From: Vicia villosa
Lineage: Eukaryota; Streptophyta; Magnoliopsida; Fabales; Fabaceae
Reading direction: 5' to 3'
Assembly: GCF_029867415.1 (NCBI RefSeq)
Contig: NC_081180.1
Location: 238,522,823-238,586,822, forward strand
DNA length: 64,000 nt
Of the stretch, positions 24,313-35,558 are shown in pieces. The position numbers and the translations under genes were made by a program. Position 1 is the first letter of the stretch, and the number at the start of each line of letters is the position of its first letter. The notes beneath the pieces were generated by a model. It did not search any database, was not told the DNA's origin, and saw nothing but the letters and a program-made list of their open reading frames with translations.

Positions 24313-26732
24313 TTTTTGAACCAAAGGAGGGAATATATTAATTCAAAAAAACTGTACAAGAAGGGCGATCCGAAGATCCAATTGCTGTAAGTAACTTCAG
24401 TAATGGCTAGTTTCATGAGTTGTGCTTTCCATCCCTTCCCCTTGATGTAGTCAATTAGCCACTGCATTTCATGGTGCCAATTCAGAGGTTGGCGATTGAC
24501 ATTCATCCAGGCCCGGACTTGATTCCAAATAACAGAGGTTGCTTTACAGCAGAAAAACAGATGGTCAGCAGTCTCTTCAACCTCAGCACAAAGGCTACAG
24601 ATGGGATCATGTACCATTCCAAAATGATGGAGTCTCTCCTTGGTGGGAAGTCTGTCATGACAGAGGAGCCAAAATATTATTTTAGCTTTAGGTCTGGGCA
24701 GATTATGGCAAAATAATTTGTACCAAGGAACTCTAATCTGATCATCTATCAGGGCATTGTAAATTTGCTTCAAAGGAAATTTTTTGTTATGTAGCAATTG
24801 GGACCAAAGAGGTTGCAGGACATTAATACATTCCTTATACTTGAATATCTTCTTCATGATCCATGTCCAGTTACAGCTAGCTTCAACAGTCAGAACATCT
24901 TTTCCCTTCATATAATTGGTATGGATCCATTTGACCCATAGATTATCACTTTTGCTACAAATGTTCTAGAGACATTTCAGAAGAGAAGCCTCGTTGTAAA
25001 CATAAAGATTTAACAGGCCCAGGCCCCCCTGTTTTGCTGGACTGCAAACCTTAACCCAAGCCACAGGGCTTTTCTTATTACCAGACCAAATAAAGGCTCT
25101 GCACAGGGATTCAATCTTCTTAATGACAAAATTGGGTAAAGGAAAGTTATGCATCCAATATTGGGCTATAGAGCAAGAGATACTCTTAACCAATTGGATC
25201 CTACCAGCATAACTGAGCAATCTGCTAGACCAGTGCCTAATCCTGCGAGTAATTCTATCTATGAGGGGTAAATAGTGATGGATATTCAATTTATTGCTAG
25301 ATAGAGGAACTCCTAGGTACCTGATAGAAAAGTGGCTTACTTCAAATCCTGTGGTTGCCTTGACAATGCTCCTAGTGTCCATGTCCACACTCCCAAAGAA
25401 GACCTTACTTTTTCTAGGGTTAAGAATGAGCCTTGTAGAATCAGAAAAAGAACTTAAAAGCAATCATAAGTAAGTCAACAGAGGTCTGGTCACCCCTGAA
25501 GAAGAAAAAAATGTCATCAGCAAAGGAGAGATTGATGAGGGACAGTCTTTCACATTTTACATGGTGATTGAAATTGGGATTGTGTTGCATTTTTAGAAGG
25601 CACCTACTGAGATATTCCATCAGGATAATAAATAGAAAAGGTGATATAGGGTCTCCTTGCCTTATTCCTCTCCTGGCTTGCAGGGGTGTAGAGTACTCAC
25701 CATTGATATTAAAAGTGTAAGTGACTGAAGTAACAAGAGCCATCACCCAATGGAAAAACTTTGTTGGGAAACCTAACTCATGCATAATCTTCTCAAGGGC
25801 TCCCCAATGGACCATATCATAGGCCTTTTGAAGGTCAATTTGAAACATACATATTGGAGTCCCATGTTTCCTCTCATACACTTTAAGCAACTCATAAGCT
25901 AGGAGAATGTGGTTATGGATATCCTGGCCAGATATAAAAGCAGCTTGGTTCTTGTTGATGATAGTAGGCATTATCTCCCTCATTGTAGCAGTAAGGACCC
26001 TGGAAATGATCTTGAGGACAATGGTGCAGCCAACTATAGGTCTGTACTCCTTAATGCTTTTAGCACTCTCACTTTTAAGAATAATAGTCACAACAGTCCT
26101 ATTAAACTCCTTGTGCAAATAGCCCTTGGTAAAGAACTCCTCCACTGCTGCAGCAACATCACTCTTCAGGATATGCCAACAACTTTTAAATATTTTAGCA
26201 CTAAAGCCATCAATACCAGGGGATTTGTTATCTCCTATCCCTTTTAGAGCTTCCTCAATTTCCTGCATGTTAATGTCTCTGATAAGCTAATTCCTCTACT
26301 CCATATCAATCTGATTGCCCCTTCTCATGGCCTCCACATCAATATGCTTAATACAAGTGGCTTTAGTCCCCATAAGGTTGCCATAAAAGGTCATTACTTC
26401 GTGCACAATATTGGCCTGACCAATGATAAGCTTCCTATTATCGAGTTGTAGGAATTTGATGTTTTTGGTATTATGTCTAGCTGTGAGCTGATCATAGAAA
26501 AAACTGTTGTTGCCATCACCTTTCCTAATCCAATCAATTTTTGCACGTTGCCTCAACAAGCTCTCTTCCTGATCATGGATTTTAATCACACCTTCAATGA
26601 GCTTTTTCACTTTCTCAATGAGCCTGCTATCCATCCTACTATGAAGCAGCTCCTGCTGAGCATCATGGAGGCAGTCCTAGCTTGAGTTAATCTTTGCTTA
26701 AAGGTACCAGTATCTCTGCTAAACTTCTTGAT
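24313..26732 (-). mobile_element. LINE A (L1-type non-LTR retrotransposon), 5'-truncated
   Basis: The minus-strand LINE ends at the left with a short T run (24312-24317, its A tail) and is flanked by a 15-17 bp duplication with one or two mismatches. It carries the reverse transcriptase and C-terminal zinc-binding region but no endonuclease domain, so it is truncated at the 5' end, the usual outcome of target-primed reverse transcription. It is inserted in CACTA non-coding sequence. Confidence 0.88.
24320..26700 (-). pseudogene. LINE A ORF2 fragment: reverse transcriptase and zf-RVT
   Basis: Frame 26634-26296 is the linker before RT, with QRAKIDWIRKGDGNNSFFYD. Frame 26268-25441 carries RT blocks: EYRPIVGCTIVLKIISRVL, ISGQDIHNHILLAYELL, FQIDLQKAYDMVHW, RRGIRQGDPISPFLFIILME and the catalytic SFADDIFF. 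Frame 25463-24966 continues with LNPRKSKVFFG and IRYLGVPLSSNKL. Frame 24911-24309 is the C-terminal zf-RVT region with KAKIIFWLLCHDRLPTKERL and the metal-ligand pattern CSLCAEVEETADHLFFCC. Stops or frame changes separate the four pieces, so the protein is not made intact. Confidence 0.9.
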
Positions 26733-26749
26733 AAAACTTATATTATTAA
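26733..26749. repeat. Target-site duplication, right copy, of LINE A
   Basis: This is the partner of 24296-24312. Beyond it, CACTA non-coding sequence runs to the right terminal repeat. Confidence 0.75.
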
Positions 26750-27018
26750 TAACTAGAAAATAAAAGGATGATACTAATTTATTTAATAAATAAAAATAGA
26801 ATACAGGAAGATTATTAGTGACCGAAATGTCGGTCTTTGAGTATTTATGTTAAATTAATTTTAAATTTTGGAAAATGAAAATCTGGTCACAAAATTGGTG
26901 GCTAATTCGGTCGCTAAATAGGTGGCTAAATTTTTGTGTGACCAATTTAGCAACGTCTAAAATTTTACCTATAGTTTGTTAAATTTCGATGGCTATTTTG
27001 GTGGCTATAGTGACCGAA
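26750..27018. repeat. CACTA subterminal repeat region (right)
   Basis: It contains repeated GTGACCGAAAT, TCGGTC and GGTGGCTA words, similar in kind to those at 910-1311. Confidence 0.6.
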
Positions 27019-27051
27019 ATTTTTCGGTCACTGAAAGCGAAAATTCTAATA
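27019..27051 (-). repeat. Right terminal inverted repeat of the CACTA element
   Basis: Inverted match of 885-915: CGGTCACTGAAAGCGAAAAT followed by TCTAATA. Confidence 0.7.
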
Positions 27052-27638
27052 GTAATTGAAAAGGTTGTTGATTCAACAACTTATGTCGAGAGAGGCACGA
27101 GTTTTGTTTTGATGTTGTTATTGATGAGAAACGTTGTGGAAATCCAAATCATAAAATATTGGCTCACTTGTTGAATGACATTGAATATTATTAAAATTAA
27201 TTGAGTCAATAACAAGCACAACCACACAATGGTATTAAATAGTATATTTTTTGGTTGTTTCCAAGACATTTTACATTGAAGGTAACTTTACCCAACATTT
27301 TGAATTGGATAGATAAGAATTCACCTTTATTTAATGCATTGAAGATTATTTGTGTATTTGATTTTATTGAGAAATTGAATGTTATTTAGTTGAATTAATA
27401 ATTTTCTATTGCATATAAAATAAACAATTCTTATTTCTTCTTATTTTATTTTATTTTACTTTATTTTATAGGAAGTACAATTTACAATTATTTTTTATTT
27501 TAAAGAATTACTTTTCTACTTCTCTTACTATTGTCACAATCTACTCTTTACATACCAGATAGATATATTTATGTATTTATTTTAGACACAAGCCATATAG
27601 GCTGTGTAATTGCCAGATACCAATGAATGCAATTAATG

Positions 27639-27670
<32 letters not shown>

Positions 27671-27732
27671 GACTTAACGAGATTATTGATAATAAAAAAA
27701 TTAATGAGATTTCATGATATTAATTTAATTAA
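27052..27732. other. AT-rich spacer with an (AAT)n microsatellite
   Basis: No gene is recognised. An AAT/ATA trinucleotide run lies at about 27637-27666. A 20-bp word TCATGATATTAATTTAATTA ends next to the MITE and occurs again just after it (about 27931-27950). Confidence 0.6.
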
Positions 27733-27915
27733 GAGTTTTGCTAACCAGTTTCCTCGGGGTACTCTTTAAGCATACTAAATAAGAAAAATATTCTTTATAA
27801 AAGTTAACATTACAATTTCCAATACTATTTCAATGCATTAAATACACGTATTTTAATATAAACTTACCATTTTAATCACTTAAAAAGTGCCTAAGGACAC
27901 TGCTTAGCATTTCCC
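27733..27915. mobile_element. MITE of Mutator (MULE) type
   Basis: A 183-bp non-coding segment flanked by a perfect 9-bp duplication TTTAATTAA (27724-27732 and 27916-27924). Its ends are imperfect inverted repeats of about 37 bp: the left reads GAGTTTTGCTAACCAGTTTC and the right, on the minus strand, GGGAAATGCTAAGCAGTGTC. A 9-bp duplication is the signature of Mutator-like transposases. The element cannot encode one and would depend on a copy elsewhere. Confidence 0.78.
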
Positions 27916-27924
27916 TTTAATTAA

Positions 27925-28747
27925 ATATCTCATGATATTAATTTAATTAAATATCAAAACTATAACTAAAGAATTACAAATTGATTACTTAACTTTATAT
28001 AACTTTATATAAAGCATTGTTATTCTATCCAATAAAATTAAATCAATATAACTCTTAATTTAATGTCATAATCAAATATTTTAATATAAATAAAAATAAT
28101 ATATATCATAATTATACACTTTATCGAACTAAAAACCTAACACTTAATTGGAATGTATGTTTTTGCATTTTTTTTTTGTTTGCAATTTAGTTGTATTTGA
28201 AACATAATAGAGGTTTTTTAATATGGAGTTTGTACTCAAAAATCATTTCAAGTAGATTGAAGATTAATAATATTTTGAATAATTAAATTATCTTTTAGGT
28301 ATTTTATTAAATTTTATTATAAGTACTATATTTAATTATATTGTTAAGTTTACACTTATATATAAGTGAGCTTAATTGAAATAAATGACATTATGAATAT
28401 ATTAATTTCATGTCAATAATAAATCAAATTATTTTATTGACCATAAAATTTTTGTATATATTTACTATATTTTATAATAAAAAATACTTATTAATTGTAA
28501 AGTACCTCAAAAAATTTATTTTTTGTTTATTATTATAATATATTAATTACATGCATTAACTTTTAGGATTTTATACAAGCTAATTCGTTTTTTTTTAACT
28601 TCTTTTATTATATATCTTTTTCATAATATGTATTTAATGATATATCAAAGTATAATCCAAATTATAAAACTCTATTATATTTATTATTTACTTCCTAAAG
28701 TATACAAAATAAATATTTTTTTTAATTATACTAGAAATATGCCTTAT
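27925..28747. other. AT-rich spacer
   Basis: Very AT-rich sequence with no gene, RNA or bounded repeat that I can support. Confidence 0.5.
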
Positions 28748-29845
28748 AGCCCATCTCAAGAGTTTACATGTGCCTTGTATGGCGTTATTAGAAACTAAGG
28801 TCAAAGCGAATAATGCTGCTAGAATAAGACAGACTTTTGGCAATGATTGGGAATGGATTGATAACTATGATTACCATCCAAATGGGAGGATTTGGGTGAT
28901 GTGGAAGCATAAGGATCTCAAATTGACAGTACAGGCAAAGGGTGATCAATTTATCCATTGTGAATTGTGTGATGTATATGGCCAAAAACTCTCTTTAGTC
29001 ACATTTATATATGCTCACAACCAACTCATGGAAAGAAGGAAATTGTGGAAGGAAATAAAGGACTTGTCTAAAAATGATCATGATTAATGGATTATTTTGG
29101 GGAATTTTAACAATGTCCTAAATAGTACAAATCGCATTGGTGGTAACTCTGTCCATGGAGCTGAATTTGAAGATTTGGAATCTATGATGATGGAGGCTCA
29201 ACTCTATGAACATGATACTCGAGGTAACCACTTTACATGGTCAAACAAGCACACTACTGGCCTCATTTATTCTCGGATAGATCGAGCTATATGTAATGTT
29301 GTTTTCTTTGGTTAGTTCCCTGATTGCGAGGTAGACATTTTACATGCTCATATCTCTGAACATAGCCCCTTGAGAGTTAATTTTCATAGTCACCAAGTGA
29401 GGAGGTCCCATATTCAGCATAGATTTCGTTTCATAAATAGTGTGGCTGACCACTCGGATTTCTTGGTTGTGGTTCAGACTAGTTGGAATAAACGAATTCA
29501 CGGATAGCCTATGTTTGTCCTTTGGAGTAAGTTGAAGCGTATGCAACCTCTTTTGAGGGGACTTAACAGACGAGTCACTACATAGGTGAAAATGCTGCAG
29601 GAATATAGAATAAAGCAGGCACAAGCTCAGCAAAATCTTGTAGCGATCCTTTCAATGATAATCTCATTCAGGAAACAAAAGTGTGGACTGATAAGATTAT
29701 TGATGCCACTGATGCGGAAGAGAAACTTCTGATGCAGAGAGCTAAGGCTACTTGGATCAAGTTAGGGGATACTAATAATGCCTATTTCCACGCTATTGTT
29801 AAAGGGAGACAAAAACATAACAGAATTTCGCATGTCACGCTTCAA
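28748..29845 (+). pseudogene. LINE B fragment: endonuclease (EEP) domain and pre-RT linker
   Basis: The plus strand encodes PCMALLETKVKANNAARIRQ, then WIILGNFNNVLNSTNRIGG (the GDFN motif of the exonuclease-endonuclease-phosphatase fold, here GNFN) and TWSNKHTTGLIYSRIDRAIC (the S-R-I-D-R motif). These match the nicking endonuclease of plant L1-type LINEs. Stops occur after SKNDHD (about 29085) and after VFFG (about 29315). The later frame 29681-29914 gives ATWIKLGDTNNAYFHAIVKG, the linker before RT. The fragment ends abruptly at about 29845 against copia B, with no RT on the far side. It lacks both the 5' start and the 3' half. Confidence 0.85.
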
Positions 29846-32800
29846 TTAGGGCAATATACTCTGCTTCAGTGGTTGATAGAGCAACAACCTTCTGAAGTGT
29901 TGCTTTCCAACTAATTGCAGTGCCAAACATAGTGAAAACATATCCAGAAATAGATTTTCTGGAATCCATACGACCTGCATAATCAGAGTCGACATATCCT
30001 TCTATTATTGCTTTACTATCTTCACCCAAGGCTCCACCATAAATTAGGACTCTATTCAGAGACCCATTTATGTACCTTAAAATCCACTTTAATGCTTGCT
30101 AGTGAGCCTTTCCAGGGTTCGCCATGTACCTGCTTACAAGACTTACTGCATATGCTATGTCGGGTCTAGTACAGACCATAGCATACATCAAAGAACCAAC
30201 TATATTAGTATATGGGATGCTATTCATATAGACTCTTTCGACATCAGTACTGGGACACTGATCAATACTCAGCTTGAATTGAGGGTTTGTTGGAGTCACA
30301 ACTGGCTTCGAATTCGACATACCAAATTTTTCGAGAATCTTTCGTAGATATGCCTCTTGAGATAAGCATAACTTCGACTTCTTTCTATCTCTTCGAATGT
30401 CAATTCCAAGAATCCTGGAAGCAGCTCCCAGATCCTTCATATCGAACTCCTTATTGAGTTCAGCCTTCACCCTCGTCACATCTTCAACATTTTTGCTTTC
30501 TATGAGAATATCATCCACATAAAGCAACAAAATAACAAATGAATTACCAGGTCGAAATCTGAAGTAAACGCAGTGGTCGAACTGACTTCTAATGAAACTT
30601 ATGCGTGCCATGAACTTGTCGAATCTCCTATTCCACTGTCGAGGAGATTGTTTCAGCCCATACAAAGATCTCTTTAACTTGCACACATAATCTTCCTTCC
30701 CCTTTTTGACATACCCATCAGGTTGCCTCATCAAGATCGTTTCATCTAGATCACCATACAAGAACGCAGTCTTCACATCCATCTGTTCCAGTTCAAGATC
30801 GAACTGTGCCACCATGGCAAGCAACATTCGAATGGACTTATGCTTCATAACAGGAGAAAACAAATCATTGAAGTCGACACCTTCTTTCTCAGTGAAACCC
30901 CTTGCAACTAACCTTGCCTTGTATCTTTTCGATGTCACTCCTTCAATTCATTCCTTAACTTTGAAAATCCATTTACAGCTTACTAACCTTGCCCCAGCAG
31001 GTTTCTTGATCAGTTCCCAGGTATGATTATCATGAAGAGATTTCATCTCATCATCCATGGCCTTTAGCCATTCAGTCTTATTTTGACTCCTCATAACTTC
31101 CTTGTAGTCTCTAGGTTCTTCATCTAGAACCTCACTTGCAGAGATTAAGGCATAAGCTATAAGATCCGCATACCCAAGTCTCTGAGGTGCCTTGATGACT
31201 CTTCTCGACCTAGCACTTGACAATAGGTAGTCATCATCAGTTTCCTCAACTTCCTCAGCATCTTCTGCTTCTTCTTCGACTTCATCAGGGATATGCAATT
31301 CAGCATCAACATGCTCCACCTCAACAGGAATCTCTACCTGTTCCAGCTCTTCTGCACTTCGACCATCATCATCAGTTTTCTTGAAAGCCATTTCAGCTTC
31401 ATTGAAAACTACATTTCGAGTGGTGATACACCTCCTGTGACCTGGCTCTAGGCACCATAGCCTATAAGCTTTGACTCCTTCAGGGTATCCCATGAACATA
31501 CATTTCAGAGCTCTAGGTTCGACCTTGTCTTGCCTAATGTGAGCATAGGCTATGCAGCCAAATACTCTCAGTTTGTCGAGATCTGGTGGATGTCCCGACC
31601 AAACTTCTTCAGGTGTCTTCATATCTAACGCTGTCGAAGGACATCTGTTTATGAGATATGTTGCTGTCAAAACAGCCTCAGCCCAGAACACCTTCTTTAA
31701 CCCTGGACTAGTCAACATGCATCTGACTCTCTCCAAAATAGTTCGATTAAACCTTTCAGCCAAACCATTTTTTTATGGAGTACCTGCAGTAGTTCTATGC
31801 CTTGCAATACCAGAGGCAGCACAAAAACTGTCGAATGCCTCATTGCAAAATTCAAGGCCATTGTCGGTTCTCAACCTCTTGACCTTTCTGCCAGTCTGAT
31901 TTTCAACCAGAGTCTTCCAACTTTTGAAATTCTCAAAAGTTTCATCCTTAGTCTTCTGGATGAATACCCATAATTTTCTGGAATAATCATCTACTATGGA
32001 TAGAAAATACCTTGCTCCTGAATGTGATGGACACCTTGCAGGCCCCCAAAGATCAGCATGGATGTAATCAAGGGATCCATGTGTTCTTTGTTTGCCTTTG
32101 TTGAACTTCACTCTGCAAGATTTTCCAAGTACACAGGGTTCACAAAACTTCAACTTTTCGACTTTGTCTCCACCAAGCAGATTTTTTTCCCTAATTCGAC
32201 CAGACCCCTTTTACTGACATGGCCCAATCTCATGTGCCAGATTTCTGTCTTCGACAAAGGTTTCGTGGCTGCAACATTTGTCGAACCACTTACAACTTCA
32301 GCCTCAAGGGTATACAAGCCTTGTTTCTTCACGCCTCTCAAGACTTCCTTCGAACCCTTCATGACTCTTAGGATACTTTTCTCTCCTTGGAAAACATATC
32401 CTTTCTTGTCGAATTCACCAAGAGAAAGCAGATTTCTCTTCAAATCAGGAACATACCTGACTTCAGTCAACAACCTTATTGACTCATCATGGAGCTTGAA
32501 TCTAACAGATCCAATACCTGCAATCTTGCAAGCCTTGTTGTTTCCCAGCAATACTGATCCACCATCTTGATCACATAATTCCTCGAACAAGTCTTTGTTT
32601 GAAGTCATGTGCCAAGTGCAACCTGAATCCATAATCCACTCTCTTCTCGAGTCACTGCTTGAAACCACAAGAACATCAGATGATTCAAAATCATCTTGAA
32701 CAATGGCTGCATTGCCATTATCCTTACCTCCATGATCTTTCAGGCGTTCAGGGCACACCTTTCTTGTGTGACCCTCCTTCTTACAATGATAGCATCGAAT

Positions 32801-33490
32801 GCCAAATGCTTCGCCACTGTAAGACTTCGACTGGCTTTTGCCCTTCTTGTCGAACTTACCATTCTTTCGCAAGAATTTTCCTTTAACGGCCAAACCTTCA
32901 CCAACAGTCGAAGGTTTATGCTCCTTTCGTTCATTCAAGTCCTTAGAATACAAGGCTGATTGAACTTCTTCAAACGTCAGGGACTCCCTTCCATACAAGA
33001 GAGTTTCTTTGAAGTGAGCATGTGATCGAGGCAAAGCGCACAATAGTAACAGCGCTTGATCTTCATCATCGATCTTCACATCAATATTTTCAAGATCAAG
33101 AATCAGATTGTTGAACATATCCAACTGCTCAGCCAACACTTTGTCTTCAACCATCTTGAATGAATACAAAGCTTGCTTCAGGTAGAGTCGATTTACTAGC
33201 GATTTGGTCATATACAAACTTTAAAGTTTCACCCATAACCCTGATGCCGTCGTCTCCTTTGATACCTGTCTGAGAACCTTATCACCAAGGCTCAACAAAA
33301 TTGCGCTGTGTGCTTTCTCGATCATATTCGTCTTCTCTACTGCCGTCAATTCTGCATTCATGGCTGCCTCTCCCTTCAACGCTTCCAAACAACCCTGCTG
33401 AACCAGTAGGGCTTTCATCTTTAAGCGCCACAGACCGAAATCTTTCACTCCGGTAAACTTTTCAATCTCATACTTTGTTGAAGGCATCTT
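29846..33490 (-). pseudogene. Copia B gag-pol polyprotein, few disruptions
   Basis: The probable start is the Met of MPSTKYEIEKFTGVKDFGLW (about 33487). Domains in order: gag capsid region, zinc knuckle CYHCKKEGHTRKVC, protease WIMDSGCTWHM with intact DSG, GAG-pre-integrase EIWHMRLGHVSKRGLVEL, integrase (IHADLWGP, VDDYSRKLWVF, RLRTDNGLEF, then AERFNRTILE), RT (QMDVKTAFLYGDL, LYGLKQSPRQWNRRF, LLYVDDILIE) and RNase H (GYVDSDYAGRMDSRKS, LSTTEAEYIAL). Disruptions by eye are a stop before SLYMTKSL (about 33219), a one-base change of frame near 32150 after an A run, and stops at about 31770, 30945 and 30097, plus the 3' truncation. All catalytic motifs that are present look intact, so it is younger than copia A. 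Confidence 0.9.
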
Positions 33491-33512
33491 CTCCACGCTC
33501 ACCGCACCAATT

Positions 33513-34011
33513 TGTTGTGAATTCAATGCCACGAACAAAGTATAAAATAAGGGATGAATAAAGGACAAGGAAGAAGAGGAACACAAGAATTGGTTATAAC
33601 TGCTATTCTTTCACTTTCTCTTAAAACAAGATTACAAGTTTACAAGAATAACAAATAACCTCTCTCACCCTAAATTAGGATTTGCAGCTTAGCAATGATG
33701 AGAGACCAGTATGCTATTTATAATAAAACCTAACATACTAACTAATGGGCTTTTTCAGCAAGGCCCATTACACAAGCCAACTTAATAAACAAGCTAACTT
33801 AACAAATTAGGGTTTAAACACTAAAACCTAATTTAACATGCTAACAACCCTAACATCTTCGACACCTGCATGCTCGACCCATCTTCGACTACAACATGCA
33901 CACTTCGACACCAGCATGTGAGCAACCTTCGACGTCATGCTTAACCTTGTCGAACTGTCGAACCAAGAAGCTACCCTTCGACAATACTAGAGTTCGATCC
34001 AATATCTCACA
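33513..34011 (-). repeat. 5' LTR of copia B
   Basis: Its 3' end in element orientation is GAATTCACAACA at 33513. Its outer end is uncertain: TGTGAGATATTGG at 34011 or TGTCGAAGG at 33983 both fit a TG start. The outer half is rich in TCGAA/TTCGAC words. Confidence 0.6.
33714..33722 (-). promoter_or_regulatory. TATA box of the copia B LTR
   Basis: TATAAATAG on the minus strand lies about 200 bp upstream of the LTR end, a suitable place for the start of element RNA. Predicted from sequence only. Confidence 0.6.
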
Positions 34012-35037
34012 TAAAGAATAAAAGGAATGTTTTTTATGGGAGAAAATTCATTCCTTTTAAAAATTTAGCTTAATTTGTAATAATAAAATTTATTAGTCAT
34101 TGATAAATATTAAAATATATGAGACATAAAATTCTTTGTATGAGAAAAAAGAATTGTTGATCCAAATATTTTTATAAATAGTGTTATTTTTATATAAAAA
34201 AAAATGTAAAAAAGTTTGTTATTCATCGATTATAAACTACTATTATCATTTTTCAGTCAATCTAAAATAGTATAATCTTAATTTAATATGTCCCAATCAA
34301 ATAAATAAATATACACATGAATATTTAGAATAATCTCACTTAAGTGTCAACCATCTTCTTTATATTTGTGTATTTTGTTTGATCACCATCAAACGAATTC
34401 AAATAATATACTATTTTTCTTATAGGATTAATCGCAACCAACAACCAGTGTCCACTGTAACATCAAACAAAAGTTCAGATGAAAATTTTCCACACAACGT
34501 CCAAAAACGAAAAATTATAACAAATGAAGTTAGAATGAAAATCTAACCCATGACCAGTATTACATGGTAAAAGAAACAACTTTTATGTATCTTTGTTGGC
34601 CATAAATGCACCGACTAAGTACTCTTTGATTGGATTTAGATCTTGATCGATTAACCGTGCATTGATATAGGTTGGAGATACAAAATAGAATCTTTCTGTC
34701 AATTGTACAAAAGATAAAAATCAGTACAAACATGTCATGCTACAAGTTTGCATATATAACAATCCACCAGCCATAGTTTAAATAAACCATCCATTTACCT
34801 AAGGCTACTATAACATGAACTAGTTCCTAATTCGAACATTACATTAACCAAAGTTATATTCATAATTCTAAACAACTCACTCAATGACCACTCATGTTCA
34901 AATAACACATATAGCAATGCCAATTAAAAGTTCTTCAAACATGAAAGTTATGATCCAATTATGTGTAAGGTTCTTTAGGAAGTTCACATAATTGTTGGAC
35001 AACATCTATCACAGTTGGACATCCACTATCAAAGTTG
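34012..35037. other. AT-rich spacer between copia B and the Ogre-like element
   Basis: No gene is recognised. A short perfect hairpin (AAAGGAATG at 34021-34029 pairing with CATTCCTTT at 34049-34057) lies at its left end. Three AGTTGGAC-like words occur in the last 60 bp. Confidence 0.5.
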
Positions 35038-35042
35038 GACAG
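35038..35042. repeat. Target-site duplication GACAG, left copy
   Basis: Identical to 57809-57813 at the other end of the 22.8-kb compound Ogre-like element. Confidence 0.85.
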
Positions 35043-35249
35043 TGTCGCACGCTCGCGAAAAATGAACAGAGTCGCCACTAATATATTTATCCCATAAGGG
35101 AAAGGAATATCAGAAAACCTGGAATATAGAAAGGATAAGAAAAGGTCTTGCGACCAGATATAGGGTACGAGAATCAGTTACGCGAGGGGAAGGTGTTAGC
35201 ACCCCTCACGCCCATCGTACTCGATGGTATCCACCTATGTTTTTGCGTT
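35043..35249 (-). repeat. 3' LTR remnant of the Ogre-like element
   Basis: It matches 38014-38213 (the end of the middle LTR) with a few substitutions and ends with the same CGAGCGTGCGACA. It is cut at about 35249, where gag-downstream sequence begins. Confidence 0.9.
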
Positions 35250-35558
35250 TTTACCTTTCATCATTCTCCTTTCGATGTTTTTTTTTTTTGCTTAAACAAG
35301 AGTTTGATATCGATAGACAGAAAGATATGAGTGAACACGAATGGATTGATTCGAAACTAGCATACGCAGTGCATTTTTATTATCATTAAAACAAATGAGT
35401 TTTACATGAAAGTAACACTTAACAAAACAAGGAAAATTACAAATGAAAATGCAGAAATGAATTGATGATTGCCATTGTTGAGGAGGCTTGACTCTGTCTG
35501 GACTTATTGCTTTTGGAGATGCTTTATGAAATCTGGGTATTCATTTGGGTAGGAACAC
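35250..35558 (-). other. Sequence downstream of gag, second unit
   Basis: About 310 bp, nearly identical to 51055-51369. It may be the start of a pro region, but it has no intact frame and no protease motif. Confidence 0.6.

Larger units (their letters stand above)
885..27051 (-). mobile_element. CACTA (En/Spm) DNA transposon, degenerate, host of nested insertions
   Basis: The element is bounded by imperfect terminal inverted repeats of about 31 bp. The left end starts TACTAGAATTTTCCC and the right end, read inward on the minus strand, starts TATTAGAATTTTCGC, both decayed from a CACTAG-type terminus. Subterminal motifs built on GACCGA and TCGGTC lie at both ends. Inside, on the minus strand, are a TnpD-like transposase relic (12480-15153) and a Transposase_24-like relic (1620-2290), the usual CACTA gene pair. 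A copia element, a Tekay-like element and a LINE interrupt it; subtracting them leaves about 6.8 kb, a plausible size for an autonomous CACTA. No 3-bp target duplication is visible (left CCC, right GTA), so the outer ends may have decayed. Pairing of the two ends as one element is an inference from matching termini and gene order. Confidence 0.75.
29846..34011 (-). mobile_element. Ty1/copia retrotransposon B, 3'-truncated
   Basis: The minus-strand element has a 5' LTR (33513 to about 34011) and a nearly complete gag-pol, but it stops within RNase H at the LINE B junction. The polypurine tract and 3' LTR are missing, so no target duplication can be checked. Order gag, protease, integrase, RT, RNase H identifies copia. 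The leader after the LTR reads TTGGTGCGGTGAGCG, not the common TGGTATCAGAGC. Confidence 0.85.

Noticed and set aside
24309..26634. Plus-strand ORFs opposite LINE A
   Set aside because: They are shadows of the LINE reverse transcriptase coding sequence on the minus strand.
882..27054. 3-bp target duplication for the CACTA element
   Set aside because: The flanks read CCC and GTA and do not match; the ends may be decayed or shifted by a base or two.
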